From positions 1 through 21,398 of the forward strand of contig CAKSNQ010000029.1 in NCBI GenBank assembly GCA_934476315.1: 21,398 nucleotides of DNA, in the 5' to 3' direction. Positions 19,695 to 21,398 of the stretch are shown in pieces (the first letter of the stretch is position 1; each line of letters opens with the position of its first letter). Below the pieces are notes generated by a model. The model saw only the letters and a list, made by a program, of their open reading frames with translations. It did not search any database and was not told the origin of the DNA. Source of the DNA: an uncultured Eubacteriales bacterium (GTDB lineage Bacteria; Bacillota; Clostridia; Oscillospirales; CAG-272). A program made the translations under genes and the position numbers.

Positions 19695-20831
19695 ATGGCA
19701 GCAGATGCTAATCTGATAAAAAGATCTGACCTCGCGCGTGTGCGCGAAATGGAGTTTGCCGACCAATTCGGCTACTCCGTCAAAAAGCTTCTGGAAGCGC
19801 TGGGCACGACCAGAAAGATGAAAAAGACGCCCGGCACCATCCTCAAGAGTTATAAGGCCAAGGGCAAGCTTGAGAGCGGGCTCGTCGGCGAAGGCGAGAC
19901 TATCCCTCTGAGCAAGTACGAAGTGGAGGAGGTCCCCTACAAGGAGATCACTCTGCTCAAGTGGCGCAAGGGGACGAGCATTGAGGCCATCAACGACCGC
20001 GGCTATGATCAGGCGGTCGAGGACACCACGGCGGAAATGCTGAGAGACGTGCAGCGCACCATCCGCAAGAACTTTTTCGATTTCCTCATGACCGGCGAGA
20101 CCACCGTGTCGGCGAAGAATTTTCAGGCGGCGCTTGCCCGCATGTGGGGGCAGCTGCAGGTGCTGTTCGAGGACGACGAGATACAGGCCGTGTATTTCAT
20201 GAATCCGCTTGATGTAGCGGATTACCTCGCCGATCACGACATTTCGGTGCAGACCGCGTTCGGCATGCGCTACGTGCAGGACTTCCTCGGCATCGGCACC
20301 ACGTTCTTCAACTCCTCCGTGCCGCGCGGCAAGATCGCCGCGACCGCCGCGGGGAACGTCGTGTGCTACTACATCGACGCGAACAACGGCGACATCAGCG
20401 AGGCATTCCGCTTTACGACTGATGAAACCGGCTATATCGGCATACATGAGGAGCCAAACTACGACAACCTCACCGCGAACGACACCGTCATCTGCGGCAT
20501 GGAGCTGTTTGCCGAGCGTATAGACGGCATCGTCGTCGGCGCGGTCAGCGCCACCCTCGGTACGCTGACCGTTGCCAGCGCCGCCGGCAAGGCCTCCGGC
20601 ACGACCAAGCTTACCGTGACGCCTACGAAGGGCGCGGGCAGCGTGTACAAGTACAAGGTTGGAGAGACCGCCGCGACCGTAGCCGCGGGGGACGACGTGT
20701 CCGGCTGGGATAGCTGGGACGGTACTTCCGACGTGACCGCCGCCAATGGCAAGACCATCACCGTTGTCGAAGCGGACACCCTCGGCGCGGCGACCGCCGC
20801 AGGCTCCGCGACCGTGACGGCAAAGACCTGA
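19695..20831 (+). CDS. Major capsid protein with C-terminal Ig-like extension
   Basis: A 378-residue capsid protein. The main part (about 1-285) matches Clostridia phage capsids of the HK97 fold: ESGLVGEGETIPLSKYEVEE, ITLLKWRKGTSIEAINDRGY, the AVEDTTAEMLRDVQRTIRK helix and the NPLDVADYLADHD loop. From about 286 a Gly/Ala/Thr-rich, strand-rich domain follows (KLTVTPTKGAGSVYKYKVGE and TVVEADTLGAATAAGSATVT), resembling decoration or Ig-like modules on the capsid surface. AAAGGAG lies before the ATG, four bases after the scaffold stop. Confidence 0.93.
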   Translation: MAADANLIKRSDLARVREMEFADQFGYSVKKLLEALGTTRKMKKTPGTILKSYKAKGKLESGLVGEGETIPLSKYEVEEVPYKEITLLKWRKGTSIEAINDRGYDQAVEDTTAEMLRDVQRTIRKNFFDFLMTGETTVSAKNFQAALARMWGQLQVLFEDDEIQAVYFMNPLDVADYLADHDISVQTAFGMRYVQDFLGIGTTFFNSSVPRGKIAATAAGNVVCYYIDANNGDISEAFRFTTDETGYIGIHEEPNYDNLTANDTVICGMELFAERIDGIVVGAVSATLGTLTVASAAGKASGTTKLTVTPTKGAGSVYKYKVGETAATVAAGDDVSGWDSWDGTSDVTAANGKTITVVEADTLGAATAAGSATVTAKT

Positions 20832-20848
20832 TAAAGGAGGACGGCAGC

Positions 20849-21289
20849 GTGTACGATATGCTTGACGAGGTATGCGGATACCTTAACAACTGGTTTCTCG
20901 CGCCGGGCGGTGTCCACGTCGGGAACTACACCGTGACGGATGGCAAGCTCGCGCTGCCGTACCTCGCCGACGGTCAGTATTACCGGATAATAGGCAGCGT
21001 GTTTTCCGACGGCATCCACCGCGCCGGTGATACTGACGACGTACTTCCCCCGGAGAGCTTCCGGGGGGCAGTGTGGGCATTGGCGATCCCCCCGGCGGTG
21101 ATAAAGATCGCGGAGGAGATAACGGCGTGGGAGGCGGCCAACGCCGCCACGCTGGCCAGCCCGTATCAGTCAGAGAGCTTTGGCGGGTACAGCTATACCA
21201 AGGCGGCCACAAGCGGGAGCGGGGCGCAGCAGACATTGACGTGGCGCAACGTCTACGCCTCGAAGCTCGCCAGATGGAGGAAGCTATGA
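20849..21289 (+). CDS. Head-tail connector protein (gp6/gp15-like)
   Basis: A 146-residue protein in the position of the first head-tail connector after the capsid gene. It begins MYDMLDEVCGYLNNWFLAPG, has a beta-rich middle (YTVTDGKLALPYLADGQYYR) that is typical of Clostridia phage connectors, and ends in helices and a SFGGYSYTKA loop. The GTG at 20849 has AAGGAGG eight bases upstream. It overlaps the next gene by an ATGA. Confidence 0.8.
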   Translation: MYDMLDEVCGYLNNWFLAPGGVHVGNYTVTDGKLALPYLADGQYYRIIGSVFSDGIHRAGDTDDVLPPESFRGAVWALAIPPAVIKIAEEITAWEAANAATLASPYQSESFGGYSYTKAATSGSGAQQTLTWRNVYASKLARWRKL

Positions 21290-21398
21290 GCCTTTACGAG
21301 ACTTTTTACGAGAAATGCGTCATCATGGACAAGACGAAAGTGCCGGACGGCGAGGGCGGTATGATAAACACCTACACGCCCGGCGCGGAGTTTGACGC
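21286..21398 (+). CDS. Head-closure protein, 5' part only
   Basis: The first 37 codons of a gene cut by the window end (MSLYETFYEKCVIMDKTKVP, then a Gly/Glu-rich loop). The start overlaps the stop of the connector gene. The position and the opening fit a small head-closure protein (gp16-like), but the fragment is too short to assign firmly. Confidence 0.62.
   Translation, partial: MSLYETFYEKCVIMDKTKVPDGEGGMINTYTPGAEFD

Larger units (their letters stand above)
60..21398. mobile_element. Prophage of a tailed phage, left end at tRNA-Ser; right end not in window
   Basis: Everything after the tRNA follows a temperate siphovirus order: integrase, lysogeny switch, early genes, Rep-like gene, ArpU-like regulator, terminase, portal, head proteins, connectors. 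Genes are packed with ATGA overlaps. The left boundary is inferred to lie within the tRNA 3' half or just after it; the att core cannot be fixed without the right end. The element continues past the window. Confidence 0.9.

Noticed and set aside
18951..20447. 498-codon open frame on the minus strand across scaffold and capsid genes
   Set aside because: Shadow of GC-rich coding DNA; no SD, improbable composition, and both plus-strand genes are recognised families.

Overview
The window is the left part of a tailed-phage (Caudoviricetes, siphovirus-like) prophage integrated at the 3' end of a bacterial tRNA-Ser(GGA) gene. The host is most likely a GC-rich gut-type member of the Clostridia (Oscillospiraceae-like). 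That is inferred from base composition, strong AGGAGG-type ribosome binding sites, and protein families I know mainly from such prophages; no host gene besides the tRNA is present. The right prophage end lies outside the window.

Layout. (1) 1-218: tRNA 3' part, terminator and a short integration region with repeated AGTTTTCCCTTT elements. (2) 219-3105, minus strand: tyrosine integrase, two small zinc-ribbon membrane proteins, a membrane-anchored XRE regulator and a small basic protein. (3) 3250-3660, plus: two small genes and a terminator. (4) 3685-4500: lysogeny switch with an XRE repressor (minus) and a Cro-like HTH protein (plus) around two divergent consensus promoters and three operator-like palindromes. 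(5) 4514-10131: early/accessory operon of small DNA-binding and zinc-binding proteins, a C5-cytosine methyltransferase with a second, SD-preceded frame nested inside it, an MT-A70 adenine methyltransferase, and a protein with a 33-unit Gly-X repeat; one 45-aa gene runs against the operon from its own promoter. (6) 10228-11842: HUH-type Rep-like protein, a zinc-binding protein and an ArpU-like late regulator. (7) 12040-21398: ParB-like protein, Mom-like DNA modification protein, a degenerate tRNA-Gly-like element, terminase small and large subunits, portal, MuF head protein with a toxin-like C-terminus, a possible partner gene, HK97 gp10-like protein, scaffold, major capsid protein, head-tail connector and the start of the next connector gene.

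How it works together. The repressor should hold the plus-strand promoter closed through operators in its spacer and -10, leaving its own promoter open. After induction the early operon makes regulators, methyltransferases and the Rep-like protein; the ArpU-like protein is the likely switch to late genes. Two near-identical 19-bp motifs, one at the end of the ArpU-like gene and one before the scaffold/capsid genes, each have a -10-like hexamer at the same offset and are candidate targets of that switch. Four genes (Dcm, MT-A70, ParB-like, Mom-like) suggest layered protection of phage DNA from restriction. The most notable items are the dual-coded methyltransferase, the tRNA-like element beside the terminase, the MuF-toxin/partner pair, the duplicated late motif and two recent in-frame repeat expansions.
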